From Euhalothece natronophila Z-M001 (lineage in GTDB: Bacteria; Cyanobacteriota; Cyanobacteriia; Cyanobacteriales; Rubidibacteraceae): a DNA stretch of 64,000 nucleotides. This document shows positions 1-6,527 of the stretch, piece by piece. Within the stretch, counting starts at the first letter, position 1. Every line of letters starts with the position of its first letter. The position numbers and the translations under genes were made by a program. Location of the stretch: positions 1,984,001-2,048,000 of the forward strand of contig NZ_CP042326.1 in the NCBI RefSeq assembly GCF_007904085.1, in the 5' to 3' direction. The notes under the pieces were generated by a model, which was not told the origin of the DNA, did no database searches, and saw only the letters and a program-made list of their open reading frames with translations.

Positions 1-522
1 GGAGATTGGGTTGTTATTTCTGGCATTGGCGGACTTGGTCATTTAGGAGTGCAATATGCCAAAGCGATGGGGCTTCATGTTATTGCCTTATCTCGTACCC
101 CAGAGAAGTTAGAATTAGCGAGACAATTGGGGGCTGAAGAAACAATTAATGTCACTGAAACTGACCCCGGTCAAGCAGTTCAAGACAAAATTGGTGGCGC
201 TCATGGGGCATTGGTAACTGCGGTTTCAACACAGGCTTTTCAACAAGCTGTGAGTACTCTTCGGCGAGGTGGAACTCTTTCTATGGTGGGATTACCGCCC
301 GGTGAATTTCCCCTTTCTATTTTTGAGATGATTTTAAAGGGAATTGATATTCGCGGTTCTATTGTCGGAACTCGTACTGATTTACGTGAGGCTTTACAAT
401 TTGGAGCGGAAGGAAAAGTTAAAGCTCAAATCGAGACGCAACCTTTAGATCATGTCAATACAATTATGGAACGTCTGAAAAATGGAGATGTTAATGGACG
501 GGTGGTATTAAGTATTACCTAG
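1..522 (+). CDS. Zinc-type alcohol dehydrogenase, C-terminal part (partial)
   Basis: The reading frame is open from the first base, so the gene begins outside the window; about 173 residues are visible. They form the NAD(P)-binding Rossmann half of a medium-chain dehydrogenase: a glycine-rich GIGGLGHLGVQYAK turn at the start, then the SRTPEKLELARQLGA segment that follows the second beta strand, and a C-terminal domain ending RVVLSIT. The catalytic zinc ligands would lie in the missing N-terminal half, so substrate cannot be judged. Such enzymes interconvert alcohols and aldehydes in the cytoplasm. The ORF-internal GTG at 49 is not a real start. No downstream gene is closely coupled; 139 bp separate it from the cytochrome gene. 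Confidence 0.88.
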   Translation, partial: GDWVVISGIGGLGHLGVQYAKAMGLHVIALSRTPEKLELARQLGAEETINVTETDPGQAVQDKIGGAHGALVTAVSTQAFQQAVSTLRRGGTLSMVGLPPGEFPLSIFEMILKGIDIRGSIVGTRTDLREALQFGAEGKVKAQIETQPLDHVNTIMERLKNGDVNGRVVLSIT

Positions 523-607
523 AGCATGACTAGCCATAAAAAAAATTCATACAACTTTTAAGAAGAGTGAATGGTTTTGGTGAGGGGTGATTGTCTTCTA
601 TTATAAG

Positions 608-649
608 TTGCATTAATGCTTTGCTTGTAATAGAATGATAATCGTTTTA
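608..649 (+). promoter_or_regulatory. Sigma-70-type promoter overlapping a Fur-box-like sequence
   Basis: TTGCAT at 608-613 and TAGAAT at 631-636 are spaced by exactly 17 bp, 26 bp before the cytochrome start codon. The -10 lies inside 631-649, which matches 14 of 19 positions of the classical Fur consensus (core AATGATAATC). Overlap of the -10 with such a site suggests repression when iron is plentiful. This is inferred from sequence alone. Confidence 0.5.
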
Positions 650-661
650 TAAATAAGGAAC

Positions 662-1189
662 ATGACCCGCTTATTTAAGATTAGTTTAATTTTCCTCCTG
701 ACGATCGCTGTAATTATCCCGATTAGTAGTTGCGAGCTAGACCAACAAACTCAAGACATCACTCCCATTTCTGAACTATCTCCTCCTGAAAATGAAGCAG
801 TAGCCGAGGAAATCATTAACTATCGTCGTGAACAAATGCAAGGGTTATCCGCTCATTACCGCTCTTTAGAAGCAATTATTGATGAAAATGCTCCTTTTTC
901 CGATCAAGCTCTGATTCATGTTGAAAGTCTGATGGCAATTAACCAATTTCTTACCCAAGGGTTTCCGCCAGAAACAGCCATGGAGGAAGGAGAATGGGGA
1001 GCAAAGCCTTTAATTTGGGATGAACCAGACGAGTTCACTGCAATTGTAGTTGCCTTTCAGGATCGCCTAGCGTCTCTAAAATCAGCAATTACTGAACAGG
1101 CTTCTCAAGAAGAAGTTTCTGAGGCTTTAAATCAAGCTCGTCAGCAATGTTTGGACTGTCATCAAGTTTATCGTGTGCGACAACCATAA
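662..1189 (+). CDS. Lipoprotein with a C-terminal class II-type cytochrome c motif
   Basis: The 175-residue product has a lipoprotein signal peptide: basic start, hydrophobic run at about 7-20, and ISSC with the lipid-bearing Cys at 24. The mature part is helical and charged. A single heme-binding motif, CLDCH at 163-167, sits only eight residues from the C-terminus, which is the arrangement of cytochrome c' and related four-helix class II c-type cytochromes. An axial Met cannot be assigned. It is predicted to be a lipid-anchored heme protein in the periplasm or thylakoid lumen. The start at 662 follows AAGGAA at a short distance. A Crp/Fnr regulator lies 83 bp downstream. The partner or electron donor is unknown. 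Confidence 0.7.
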   Translation: MTRLFKISLIFLLTIAVIIPISSCELDQQTQDITPISELSPPENEAVAEEIINYRREQMQGLSAHYRSLEAIIDENAPFSDQALIHVESLMAINQFLTQGFPPETAMEEGEWGAKPLIWDEPDEFTAIVVAFQDRLASLKSAITEQASQEEVSEALNQARQQCLDCHQVYRVRQP

Positions 1190-1272
1190 ATTTCACTGAC
1201 TCTTCATTTGCCATGATTACAATAACGAGAAATAAAGCGCGATCGCGACAGTAATCACTTAAAGCAAGGCTT

Positions 1273-1854
1273 ATGTCCAATTCTAACCTGCAGCTATCCA
1301 CGATTGACCGTTTTGCCGTTCATACTTTTAGCCGACGAGACAAAATTCCCTGCAACCCAAATATTTTGTGGAAAATCGAAGAGGGGGCGGTTCGTAGTTT
1401 TGCCCTCTCTGAAAATCGCAGTATAATTCCTTTAGGCTTTTGGGGAAAACGAGATGTTATAGGACAACCTCTGACTTATGTACAACCATGTTACCTAGAA
1501 TGTTTAACTGAAACAAAAGTAATGAGCATAGAATCTAATCAATATTGGGAAATTGAACCAATTATGCTTGCTCATATTCAACAAATGCAGGAACTGTTAC
1601 GAATTAGACATGGGCAAATTCGTCGTCGCTTAGAATGTTTTCTCAACTGGTTGGGCTATAAATTCGGTTGTCTTTATGACCAGAAAGTGATCATTGAGCT
1701 AAGATTAACCCATCGAGAAATAGCAGAAGCTATTGGAACGACTCGCGTAACTGCAACACGAGTATTGCAAGAATTGGAAGAGGAATCCTTAATTAGCTAT
1801 TCTCCTCATAACTACTTAGTGCTACATCGCTTTTCCCCTTTTCGCTGTCATTAA
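1273..1854 (+). CDS. Crp/Fnr-family transcriptional regulator
   Basis: The 193-residue protein has the length and order of the family: an N-terminal cyclic-nucleotide-binding-like beta domain (about 10-95, containing GAVRSFALSENRSIIPLGFW), a dimer helix (about 96-125) and a C-terminal winged helix-turn-helix with THREIAEAIGTTRVTATRVL at about 146-165, the recognition helix. Residues that bind cAMP in Crp are not evident, and the Cys pattern of an Fnr iron-sulfur cluster is absent, so the signal is unknown. The DNA-reading TTRVTATRVL resembles other cyanobacterial Crp-like regulators, but it is too divergent to call NtcA. It may regulate the preceding cytochrome gene, which is on the same strand; that is inference. 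Confidence 0.85.
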   Translation: MSNSNLQLSTIDRFAVHTFSRRDKIPCNPNILWKIEEGAVRSFALSENRSIIPLGFWGKRDVIGQPLTYVQPCYLECLTETKVMSIESNQYWEIEPIMLAHIQQMQELLRIRHGQIRRRLECFLNWLGYKFGCLYDQKVIIELRLTHREIAEAIGTTRVTATRVLQELEEESLISYSPHNYLVLHRFSPFRCH

Positions 1855-2132
1855 TCAAAGAGAAACAAAATCCTTAGCTTTTGCACAAAGTTGCTGTTCG
1901 ATTCTTTCCCATTCTGCTGCTAAGGTATCTTGACTGGGTGAATTTCCCGCACGTCAGTACCAGTAATTTGCATTTCCGATATCCCGTTCTTCACGCTTGC
2001 TCTCGGGAATTTTGCACAATTTGGTGGGCTTGATTCCAGTTGCCTTGTTAATCAATCCATAATCCTTCTAATGCTGGAAAATGGGCAAGGTTGCCCTTGC
2101 GCGATCGCGCTTTTAATAGCTTGTAAGTTCAT
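1855..2132 (-). pseudogene. Decayed small conserved gene, frameshifted
   Basis: On the minus strand a strong ribosome site (GGAGGTGA) precedes ATG at 2132-2130. Reading on gives MNLQAIKSAIAQGQPCP, then, after a frame change, PALEGLWID, a stop, QGNWNQAHQIVQNS, another stop, and finally, in a third stretch, NSPSQDTLAAEWERIEQQL up to TGA at 1855. The pieces in order fit a short cyanobacterial protein (about 90 residues) that I recognise by its pattern of LWxDAKGDWxxAHxxVQ and AEWExI, with no known function. At least two frame changes and two in-frame stops show that it is dead. The intact ribosome site suggests recent loss. It abuts the Crp/Fnr gene tail to tail. Confidence 0.6.
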
Positions 2133-2270
2133 TCTAACTCACCTCCTGTATCAGGGCACTACAAAGCCATTAGAAGTGCAAGTTTATAGGTGTAGCCAGC
2201 CAAAATATTAGTATCTATGTTAAAGTTCATGTAGGAAAAAGTAATAATTCCACTCATAACCCTCCCTAAA

Positions 2271-2311
2271 AATCCTCTTCCCTGAGTGGGAACTCACGGC
2301 AGAAGGGGATT
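2271..2311. other. Nested hairpin upstream of petB
   Basis: AATCCTCTTC (2271-2280) can pair with GAAGGGGATT (2302-2311), with a second stem TGAGT/ACTCA (2283-2296) inside. It lies 64 bp before petB. Read on the minus strand the stem runs into TTTTT, which is terminator-like, but no active minus-strand gene ends here. It may be a leader structure of the petBD transcript or a relic of a mobile element. The rest of 2133-2375 shows nothing further. Confidence 0.35.
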
Positions 2312-2375
2312 ATGATTGTCAAAATTGTCAAGGGAACGCAAAATAATACGCTTTTAGTCTAGGAACTCTGGCTTC

Positions 2376-3044
2376 ATGTTCACAAAACAAGTAACGGATT
2401 CTAAAATTTATCAATGGTTTGACGAGCGTCTGGAAGTTCAGGCGATCTCAGATGACATTGCTAGTAAATACGTTCCGCCTCACGTTAACATCTTTTACTG
2501 TCTCGGTGGAATTACACTCACCTGCTTTTTAATTCAGTTTGCAACGGGCTTTGCAATGACCTTTTATTATAAGCCCACGGTCACCGAAGCCTTTTCTTCT
2601 GTCCAATATCTAATGACTGAGGTCAACTTTGGTTGGCTTATTCGCTCAATCCATCGCTGGTCAGCCAGCATGATGGTATTAATGATGATTCTTCATACTT
2701 TCCGAGTTTATCTCACTGGTGGCTTCAAAAAGCCTCGGGAATTAACTTGGATTACTGGAGTTGTCTTAGCCGTAATTACTGTTTCCTTTGGTGTAACCGG
2801 CTATTCTCTCCCTTGGGATCAAATTGGTTATTGGGCAGTGAAAATTGTTTCTGGTGTCCCCGAAGCTATTCCTGGGGTTGGTCCTTTAATTGTTGAATTG
2901 ATCCGCGGTGGTGCAAGTGTGGGACAAGGAACACTCACCCGTTACTATAGTTTGCATACCTTCGTTTTACCCTGGTTGATTGCAGTGTTTATGCTACTGC
3001 ACTTTATCATGATTCGGAAACAAGGTATTTCGGGTCCTTTATAA
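2376..3044 (+). CDS. petB: Cytochrome b6 of the cytochrome b6f complex
   Basis: At 222 residues this is the standard cyanobacterial length. Four transmembrane helices carry the two b hemes through His93 and His107 in the second helix and His194 and His209 in the fourth; Cys42 in NIFYCLGG is the thioether ligand of the extra heme c(i). The protein passes electrons from plastoquinol across the thylakoid membrane in linear and cyclic photosynthetic transport. The start [10 protein letters not shown] agrees with the family. petD follows after 54 bp with its own ribosome site (AGAGGAGAAC), so the two form the usual petBD operon, ended by a terminator at 3612-3640. Confidence 0.98.
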   Translation: MFTKQVTDSKIYQWFDERLEVQAISDDIASKYVPPHVNIFYCLGGITLTCFLIQFATGFAMTFYYKPTVTEAFSSVQYLMTEVNFGWLIRSIHRWSASMMVLMMILHTFRVYLTGGFKKPRELTWITGVVLAVITVSFGVTGYSLPWDQIGYWAVKIVSGVPEAIPGVGPLIVELIRGGASVGQGTLTRYYSLHTFVLPWLIAVFMLLHFIMIRKQGISGPL

Positions 3045-3098
3045 ACCAAACCTCATCAGAAGCTGTCTTTAACACTGTCAAGAGGAGAACAAGAAATA

Positions 3099-3581
3099 AT
3101 GTCCACCTTAAAAAAACCTGATTTAAGTGATCCCAAACTGCGGGCAAAATTAGCCGAAGGAATGGGTCATAACTACTATGGCGAACCTGCTTGGCCCAAT
3201 GACCTACTTTATACATTTCCTATTGTTATTTTAGGCACAATTGGCTTGTGTGTAGGGCTAGCAGTTCTTGACCCTGCAATGATTGGCGAACCTGCTGATC
3301 CGTTTGCTACGCCGTTAGAAATTCTTCCTGAATGGTATCTTTACCCTGTTTTCCAAATTTTACGGATTGTTCCCAACAAACTGTTAGGAATTGCCGCGAT
3401 GGGTGCGATTCCTTTAGGGTTAATCCTGGTTCCGTTCATTGAAAATGTCAATAAGTTCCAAAACCCTTTCCGTCGTCCTGTCGCAACTGCAGTATTCTTA
3501 TTCGGTACAGTTGTGACTCTCTGGTTAGGTATTGGTGCAACTTATCCATTAGATGAATCTCTAACTTTAGGCTTGTTCTAA
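3099..3581 (+). CDS. petD: Cytochrome b6f complex subunit IV
   Basis: The 160-residue protein has the normal length and three transmembrane helices (about 35-57, 95-115, 127-150). [22 protein letters not shown] at the N-terminus and the quinol-site PEWY (in [15 protein letters not shown], about 76-90) are diagnostic. With PetB it makes the equivalent of mitochondrial cytochrome b and forms the plastoquinol oxidation pocket. It is co-transcribed with petB, 54 bp upstream. The stop is followed within 31 bp by a rho-independent terminator. Confidence 0.98.
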   Translation: MSTLKKPDLSDPKLRAKLAEGMGHNYYGEPAWPNDLLYTFPIVILGTIGLCVGLAVLDPAMIGEPADPFATPLEILPEWYLYPVFQILRIVPNKLLGIAAMGAIPLGLILVPFIENVNKFQNPFRRPVATAVFLFGTVVTLWLGIGATYPLDESLTLGLF

Positions 3582-3611
3582 AATTAAGTTTCTTGCTTAA
3601 TTAGATTTAAT

Positions 3612-3640
3612 ATCCTCCCTTTTTTGGGGGGATTTTTTTT
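3612..3640 (+). terminator. Rho-independent terminator of petBD
   Basis: ATCCTCCC (3612-3619), a T-rich loop, GGGGGGAT (3626-3633, one G-T pair) and then a run of T to 3640 form a classical intrinsic terminator 30 bp after the petD stop codon. Confidence 0.88.
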
Positions 3641-3653
3641 AAGAAAAAGGAGA

Positions 3654-3760
3654 TATAGTCGTTCCAATTCAGTTCCGTAGTGCAGCCATCTTGGCTGCTA
3701 CTAGGGAGCAAGATGCTCCCACTACTTTTAAGTTGCTGTTTTTTATTTGGAATGACTATA
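3654..3760 (+). mobile_element. 107-bp MITE, copy 1
   Basis: The element begins TATAGTCGTTCCAAT and ends with the near-complement ATTTGGAATGACTATA, so it has terminal inverted repeats of about 15 bp and TA at each edge, the target duplication of IS630/mariner-type transposases. Inside are two perfect hairpins, GCAGCCATC..GGCTGC and GGGAGCATC-type (GGGAGCAAGATGCTCCC). An inverted copy at 33388-33494 differs at only 3 of 107 positions. It carries no gene and would need a transposase in trans. Its right end supplies the TAG stop codon of chrA. Confidence 0.85.
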
Positions 3761-4907
3761 ATATTAATCCCAACATTGCCCCGCCTAAGACAAGCCATAA
3801 CGCACCAATTTGAAAGCAAAACTGCGCGATCGCGCTGACAGCAAAAATTAACATTGCGATATAGTCTAAAGGTTCTAAAAATAAGGTTTGGGCAAGTTGT
3901 AGAGTAACAATAGCCATTAACGCGACGGCACTAACATTAATCGCATCTAAAAAGGCACTACTCCATTTAGATTTTCGTAATTTAGGGATAATGGGATTGA
4001 GAAGTCCCACTAATACAAAAGAAAGGAAAAAGATAGAAATTGTTGAAACAATTGCCCCCGAAATACCAGCAACAAGATAACCAATAAAAGTCGAAGTGGT
4101 TAACACAGGGCCTGGGGTAAATTGCCCGATCGCGATCGCGTCTAATAACTCACCTTGGGTTAGCCAGCCATATTGATTCACTAACTCTCGTTCAATAAAA
4201 GCAATTAACACATAACCACTACCAAACAAAATACAACTCACCTTAAAGAAAAAAAAGCCTAGATTCCAAAGAGTTGGTTGTCTAGTTGTCTCTGTAGCAG
4301 TGGCAGTCGGTAGCAGACTTGCCATGGTTATTCCAGCAATTAATCCCTCAATTCGGTTTTTGGCTAAATAATCCCGTAATCTTAGTAGTAACATTCCCCC
4401 AATTCCCCCAAGGAGTAACGCCACTACTTCATCTATTCCCAGTAGTAATAAAATGGCAACAGCGACACCAATAAGAAAAATTTGATAGCTTTTAACTGCC
4501 TTTTTTCCCAGTTTCCATAACGCGCCGAGAATCACAGCTAACACGGCAGGTTTAATCCCGTAAAATAGGGGTTCAATTTGTGGCAAATCTCCAAACGAAA
4601 CATAAATCCAAGCCAATATTCCTGTAATGAGGGCTGCTGGCATTAAAAAGGCAACCCCTGATAAAATTAACCCGAATAGCCCCCCATGAATATAGCCGAC
4701 ATGAATCACCATTTGCGTAGAATTAGGGCCAGGAACTAAATTCGTCGCCCCCATTAAATCGAGAAAGCGCGATCGATTTAGCCACCCTCGCCGTGTCACT
4801 ACTTCTTCCTCTAGCATGGCAATATGGGCAGCAGGTCCTCCAAAACCAATCACGCCTAATTTGAGAAAAAGTTGGGTAATATCTTTTAAGCGTTGTCTTG
4901 GAGTCAT
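3756..4907 (-). CDS. chrA: ChrA-family chromate/anion transporter
   Basis: This 383-residue membrane protein is a long-chain ChrA made of two homologous halves. Each has the family signature: FGGPAAHIAMLEEEVV with LVPGPNSTQ in the first half (about 22-63), and FGSGYVLIAFIERELV with FTPGPVLTT in the second (about 225-270). About ten hydrophobic segments are predicted. The family exports chromate, with sulfate as a likely related substrate. The start at 4907 gives the expected MTPRQRLKDITQLFLKLG. The last codons LIL are followed by a TAG that belongs to the MITE at 3654-3760, so the C-terminus may be shortened or changed compared with the ancestor. It is transcribed alone and ends facing petD. 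Confidence 0.9.
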   Translation of the reverse strand: MTPRQRLKDITQLFLKLGVIGFGGPAAHIAMLEEEVVTRRGWLNRSRFLDLMGATNLVPGPNSTQMVIHVGYIHGGLFGLILSGVAFLMPAALITGILAWIYVSFGDLPQIEPLFYGIKPAVLAVILGALWKLGKKAVKSYQIFLIGVAVAILLLLGIDEVVALLLGGIGGMLLLRLRDYLAKNRIEGLIAGITMASLLPTATATETTRQPTLWNLGFFFFKVSCILFGSGYVLIAFIERELVNQYGWLTQGELLDAIAIGQFTPGPVLTTSTFIGYLVAGISGAIVSTISIFFLSFVLVGLLNPIIPKLRKSKWSSAFLDAINVSAVALMAIVTLQLAQTLFLEPLDYIAMLIFAVSAIAQFCFQIGALWLVLGGAMLGLIL

Positions 4908-4933
4908 TGACCTAGATTAAATGAATCATAGCT

Positions 4934-5060
4934 GATCAAACTATAATCGGTGAATTACCCACAACCAATTCCTACGGAATGTGGTTGGACGGGGCGTATA
5001 AACATCTGAGGAAACCTCAGATGACAGCCCCTCAGCTTCTCAGGAGCACCAGCTTGCGCT
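4934..5060 (-). ncRNA. Putative omega (right-end) RNA of TnpB copy 1 with its guide
   Basis: In characterised TnpB elements the guide RNA overlaps the 3' end of tnpB, runs through the right end and finishes in flanking host DNA. Here the right-end hairpin lies at about 4960-4988 and the element ends at 4950; bases below 4950, read on the minus strand as CGATTATAGTTTGATC, would be the guide. Position and length are inferred by analogy, and the 5' boundary is arbitrary. Confidence 0.35.
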
Positions 5061-6253
5061 TCGGTTCGTGACTGAGCTTTACTACTGACGGAAATCCCTG
5101 CCGCCAAATTTCTTATATTTATGGCTGCGTTTTGATCTCGATCTATAGAAAGACCACAATGAGGACAATTATGGATTCTTTCTGATAGCTTCTTCGGAAC
5201 TTTCTTGCCACAGCCTGAGCAATTTTGTGATGTATTTTTGGGATTAACTTCTACCGTTAACTGCCCAGCATTCTCGGCTTTGACAGCTAACCTGCTTAGA
5301 AATGTCCCCCAACCAGCATCATAGATGGATTTGGCTAGTTTGGTTTTGGCAAGTCCCTTAATGTTGAGTTTTTCATGGGCAATTACATCTCCTTTGCTGA
5401 GAATTGATTTAATGGTGTTAAAGTGAAAATCTTTTCTCTGTCTAGCAACCTTCTGATGGTGTTTTCCTAGTTGCTTGACTGCTTTTTGATAGCGTTTACT
5501 TCCTTTCTGACGACGAGAAACCTTCTGCTGTAGCTTTTTGAGTCTATCTTGTCCTTTTCGATAAAACTGAGGAATTTCTACTTTTTCACCTTCAGAACTC
5601 ACCAAAAAGTCCTTCAATCCCAGATCAATTCCCAACGTATTTTCTGAGGTGGGAACAATGTCAATGGTTGACTCTGGAACTGAGATATCTTCTAGAGAAA
5701 GCGTTAAGTAGTAACCATCAGCTTTCCTTGTTACCTGAGCGGTTTTAATCTTGAACCCATCGGGTAGAGGACGATGTTTAATCAACCGAATTGTCTTAAA
5801 CTTAGGTAAGGTGATGTAATCACCTTGAACGCAATCAGGTTTGACTTGTGGAAAAAGAATTGTTCGATAACGTCCTTTTCCCTTAAATCTTGGCTTACCT
5901 GATTTCTTCCCATTCTTATCCCCTCTAAGCCAACGCTGAAAAGCTAAGTCAACTCTTTTTACACAATCTTGAAGGACTTGTGACTGAACCTCTTTGTACC
6001 AAGGTCTATCCTTTTTCAGTTGAGTTAGCCTTTGTTTTTGCGAAAAATAAGTGGGACGGTCAGATAACTCTGGGAGATGACAGATTAAAAGGCATGAGTT
6101 AACAGCCGTGCGATGAGTTTCCCACCAATCAAACCTTTGACCTAACAAGTAATTATATTGACACCTTAATAATTCTAGCCATTTCTCAATTTTGGCTATT
6201 TGGTCTTTGTCAGGTTTGAGGCGATATTGATAGGAAACTCGCATTGCTTTCAT
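4955..6253 (-). CDS. tnpB: RNA-guided nuclease TnpB (IS605 OrfB family), copy 1
   Basis: The protein of 432 residues has an N-terminal OrfB helical domain (about 4-110), a split RuvC nuclease and a zinc ribbon. Catalytic candidates are Asp in LGIDLGLKDF (about 210), Glu in AHEKLNIKGL (about 294) and Asp in IDRDQNAAINI (about 371-373). The zinc ribbon is CSGCG (about 345-348) and CPHCG (about 363-366). All catalytic motifs look intact. ATG at 6253 was chosen; MRVSYQYRLK at 6244 is an alternative and matches copy 2. TnpB proteins cleave DNA using an RNA made from the element's right end. The last 30 residues are encoded by the right-end hairpin region and differ from copy 2. Confidence 0.9.
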   Translation of the reverse strand: MKAMRVSYQYRLKPDKDQIAKIEKWLELLRCQYNYLLGQRFDWWETHRTAVNSCLLICHLPELSDRPTYFSQKQRLTQLKKDRPWYKEVQSQVLQDCVKRVDLAFQRWLRGDKNGKKSGKPRFKGKGRYRTILFPQVKPDCVQGDYITLPKFKTIRLIKHRPLPDGFKIKTAQVTRKADGYYLTLSLEDISVPESTIDIVPTSENTLGIDLGLKDFLVSSEGEKVEIPQFYRKGQDRLKKLQQKVSRRQKGSKRYQKAVKQLGKHHQKVARQRKDFHFNTIKSILSKGDVIAHEKLNIKGLAKTKLAKSIYDAGWGTFLSRLAVKAENAGQLTVEVNPKNTSQNCSGCGKKVPKKLSERIHNCPHCGLSIDRDQNAAINIRNLAAGISVSSKAQSRTEAQAGAPEKLRGCHLRFPQMFIRPVQPHSVGIGCG

Positions 6254-6309
6254 CAATTAACCCGTATTACCTTTAATATAATACATAACTTTCACATTGA
6301 CATTAATTA

Positions 6310-6457
6310 ATGAAACAAATAACCATAAGATGTACTGAGGAAGAATATCAGCAACTTCTCTCTTACTGTAAACATAAGGGTAGAAGCCACGCACGAAGTA
6401 ATAAGAGAACAGATCAGAAAGTTATCAATTTCAGGGGTGTTGAACCTCCTCGATTGA
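6310..6457 (+). pseudogene. Small ribbon-helix-helix protein of TnpB element 1, broken by a +1 frame change
   Basis: MKQITIRCTEEEYQQLLSYC plus KHKGR is encoded from 6310, divergently from tnpB, 56 bp from its start. The N-terminal strand and helix resemble Arc/CopG-type DNA-binding proteins. After KGRS the meaningful frame shifts by +1 and continues THEVIREQIRKLSISGVLNL to a stop at 6455-6457, giving a product of about 50 residues with the expected second helix. The other frame, which stays open to 6519, reads into the terminal hairpin and has no family likeness. The same frame change occurs at the same codon in copy 2. It is either an inherited lesion or a programmed frameshift. Confidence 0.55.
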
Positions 6458-6527
6458 TAGCGATTCATCCCCACCCAAATCAAAGATTGTGGATGGGGGA
6501 TTCTCGCTTATTATGCTAAACAAGTTG

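Larger units (their letters stand above)
4950..6520 (-). mobile_element. TnpB-carrying IS605/IS1341-type element, copy 1
   Basis: Ends were found by comparing this locus with 16142-17681 and 7454-7720. The right end (low coordinate) starts at GTGAATTACCCACAACCA and forms the imperfect hairpin CAACCAATTCC/GGAATGTGGTTG. The left end is the bulged hairpin ATCCCCAC/GTGGATGGGG followed by GATTCTCGC and TGCTAAA. The element has tnpB, a divergent small ribbon-helix-helix gene and no tnpA, so it depends on a TnpA elsewhere or is immobile. No target duplication is expected for this family. The right end contains an extra hairpin absent from copy 2: CATCTGAGG/CCTCAGATG (5003-5023) inside GGGGC/GCCCC (4991-5031). 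The left boundary is uncertain by a few bases. Confidence 0.8.

Noticed and set aside
2271-2311. Terminator for a minus-strand transcript
   Set aside because: Although T5 follows on the minus strand, no functional minus-strand gene lies upstream of it, so it was listed only as a hairpin.
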